This document shows, piece after piece, positions 5,792 through 7,345 of a stretch of 7,345 bases of DNA (positions are counted from its first letter, which is position 1; each line of letters opens with the position of its first letter). The stretch spans positions 1 to 7,345 of the forward strand of contig UQUV01000067.1 in NCBI GenBank assembly GCA_900544305.1, given 5' to 3'. Position numbers and translations under genes: made by a program. Source of the stretch: an uncultured Porphyromonadaceae bacterium (GTDB lineage Bacteria; Bacteroidota; Bacteroidia; Bacteroidales; Muribaculaceae). Under the pieces are notes generated by a model. It searched no databases. It saw only the letters and a list, made by a program, of their open reading frames with translations, and was not told where the DNA came from.

Positions 5792-7345
5792 ATGTTTAAA
5801 AATCAACCTAAAGGTCTTATCCCGGCGGCCCTTTCCAACATGGGAGAACGCTTCGGATATTACATTATGAATGCCGTGCTGACACTGTTCTTGTGTTCGA
5901 AGTTTGGTTTGAGCGATGAAACGGGCAGCCTTATCTATTCATTTTTCTATGCCGGTATCTATGTCCTCAGCCTTGCCGGTGGTTTTATTGCCGATAAAAC
6001 TCAAAACTACAAAGGAACCATTATCAATGGTTTGATTATAATGTCGGCCGGATATTTGATTCTTTCTATTCCAATTTTGTCGACTGCCGACAATATTTCC
6101 TGGCTGTTGCCGCTGACTTGTGTCGCTTTGTTCCTCATTGCGTTTGGTAACGGTCTTTTCAAAGGTAACCTTCAGGCAATTGTCGGACAACTATATGATA
6201 ATTATGAAGCAGAAGCTGCAAAAGAAGGTCCGGAAGCGTTGGCTGTTGCCAAGAGCAAGCGTGACTCCGGTTTCCAGATTTTCTATGTGTTTATCAATAT
6301 CGGTGGCCTTGTTGCTCCTTTTGTCGCTCCGTTGTTGAGAAACTGGTGGCTGAATGCCAATAATATGATTTATAATTCCGATATGCCTGCATTGTGCCAT
6401 GCATATATCAATGAAGGTGCAAACATGGCAGCGGAAAAGATGAGCAACCTTGTGGACCTCGCTGCTAAAGTCAGCACAGTTCCTGTTACTGACCTCGGTG
6501 CTTTCTGTGGCAAGTATCTGGATGTTTTCAATACAGGTATCCACTATTCGTTCATCGCTTCTGTTGTGGCAATGCTTATCTCTCTTGTAATCTTTATTGC
6601 TACTAAAAAGATTTTCCCGACTCCGGGCAAGAAGAGCAGCCAGACTACTGTCGAATATACAGCTGAAGAAAAGATGGCTATGGCAAAAGAAATCAAACAA
6701 CGCATGTATGCCTTGTTCGCTGTGCTTGGTATTGTGATTTTCTTCTGGTTCTCATTCCACCAGAACGGAACTTCTCTGTCGTTGTTCGCTCGCGACTTTG
6801 TCAATACATCGGTTATTCCTCCTGAAATCTGGCAGGCTGTAAATCCGTTCTTTGTCATTGTTCTCACACCGATTATTATGGTTATTTTCGGTTCTCTTTC
6901 TCGTCGTGGCAAAGAGATTTCTACACCGCGAAAAATTGCTTATGGTATGGGTATCGCCGGATTGGCTTACTTGTTCCTTGCGTTGTATTCTTATTCACAG
7001 GGTTATCCTTCTGCAACAGAATTCAAGGATATGGCCGACGCTTCAAAGGCTGCTATGAAGGCAGGTCCGTGGGTGCTTATCGTGCTTTACTTCTTCCTTA
7101 CAGTTGCTGAACTTTTCATTTCTCCGCTTGGACTTTCATTTGTTTCCAAAGTCGCTCCAAAGAATTTGCAGGGACTTTGCCAGGGTTTGTGGCTGGGTGC
7201 AACAGCCGTAGGTAATCTGCTTTTGTGGATTGGCCCGTTGATGTATAACAAAATTCCTATCTGGCAATGCTGGAGCGTATTCCTCGTTGTATGCTGCATA
7301 TCGATGGGCGTAATGTTCGGTATGGTGAAATGGCTTGAACGCGTG
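5792..7345 (+). CDS. POT/PTR2-family proton-dependent peptide transporter (3' end beyond window)
   Basis: An MFS-type di/tripeptide:proton symporter of the POT family, open for 518 codons to the window edge with no stop. Twelve membrane helices are readable: roughly 10-34, 47-66, 76-95, 103-126, 161-182, 249-270, 306-333, 348-368, 382-401, 427-448, 464-484 and 494-512, so only the C-terminal tail should be missing. Family signatures are NMGERFGYY (16-24), GGFIADK (63-69), GLFKGNLQAIVGQLY (121-135), FYVFINIGG (164-172) and the TM10 block AELFISPLGLSFVSKVAP (439-456). The first glutamate of the usual ExxER motif is N16. The TM6-TM7 linker (271-305) is hydrophilic, so the two extra helices of 14-TM bacterial POTs are absent. 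A long periplasmic loop (about 183-248) with C202 and C239 lies between TM5 and TM6. Third gene of the sufE run. Confidence 0.93.
   Translation, partial: MFKNQPKGLIPAALSNMGERFGYYIMNAVLTLFLCSKFGLSDETGSLIYSFFYAGIYVLSLAGGFIADKTQNYKGTIINGLIIMSAGYLILSIPILSTADNISWLLPLTCVALFLIAFGNGLFKGNLQAIVGQLYDNYEAEAAKEGPEALAVAKSKRDSGFQIFYVFINIGGLVAPFVAPLLRNWWLNANNMIYNSDMPALCHAYINEGANMAAEKMSNLVDLAAKVSTVPVTDLGAFCGKYLDVFNTGIHYSFIASVVAMLISLVIFIATKKIFPTPGKKSSQTTVEYTAEEKMAMAKEIKQRMYALFAVLGIVIFFWFSFHQNGTSLSLFARDFVNTSVIPPEIWQAVNPFFVIVLTPIIMVIFGSLSRRGKEISTPRKIAYGMGIAGLAYLFLALYSYSQGYPSATEFKDMADASKAAMKAGPWVLIVLYFFLTVAELFISPLGLSFVSKVAPKNLQGLCQGLWLGATAVGNLLLWIGPLMYNKIPIWQCWSVFLVVCCISMGVMFGMVKWLERV

Noticed and set aside
5939..7299. 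Open frames in other phases within the transporter gene (both strands)
   Set aside because: The plus-strand frame from 5792 is continuous to the window end and carries POT signatures; the others are shadows.

Overview
The window looks like chromosomal DNA of a Bacteroidales bacterium (Bacteroides/Prevotella/Muribaculaceae-like). Several signs agree. There is a match to the Bacteroidetes promoter consensus (TTTG, 19 nt, TAnnTTTG). Leaders before start codons are A/T-rich with no Shine-Dalgarno sequence. A secreted protein ends in a type IX secretion-like C-terminal sorting domain and has SusE/SusF-like modules. The peptide transporter, to my recollection, resembles Bacteroides POT proteins. 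The genus cannot be fixed from the sequence alone.

Layout. 1-60: no gene, only two small dyads. 61-111: intrinsic terminator for the minus-strand gene. 121-819 (-): a short, zinc-less Sir2 deacylase. 820-1241: divergent non-coding gap with an A/T-rich leader and only weak promoter candidates. 1242-4547 (+): an 1101-aa secreted multidomain protein (signal peptide, propeller-like repeats, Ig-like domain, second propeller-like region, two tandem SusE/F-like modules, T9SS-like tail). 4577-4618: a very strong hairpin terminator. 4619-4854: three exact-length 77-bp tandem repeats, the last of which carries a consensus promoter. 4881-5309, 5313-5771 and 5792 to the window end (+): a tight gene run encoding a SufE sulfur-acceptor protein, an unrecognised four-helix membrane protein and a POT-family peptide transporter whose last residues lie beyond the window.

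How it fits together. The secreted-protein transcript is closed off by the 4577-4618 hairpin. The next transcript probably starts just after the third 77-bp repeat and covers sufE, the membrane protein and the transporter. The deacylase is a separate, oppositely oriented single-gene unit with its own terminator. No complete new system is evident. The most unusual element is the 77-bp repeat array, in which a palindrome and a promoter are combined and triplicated at an operon boundary, with only the last copy having both a perfect stem and a full -33 box.
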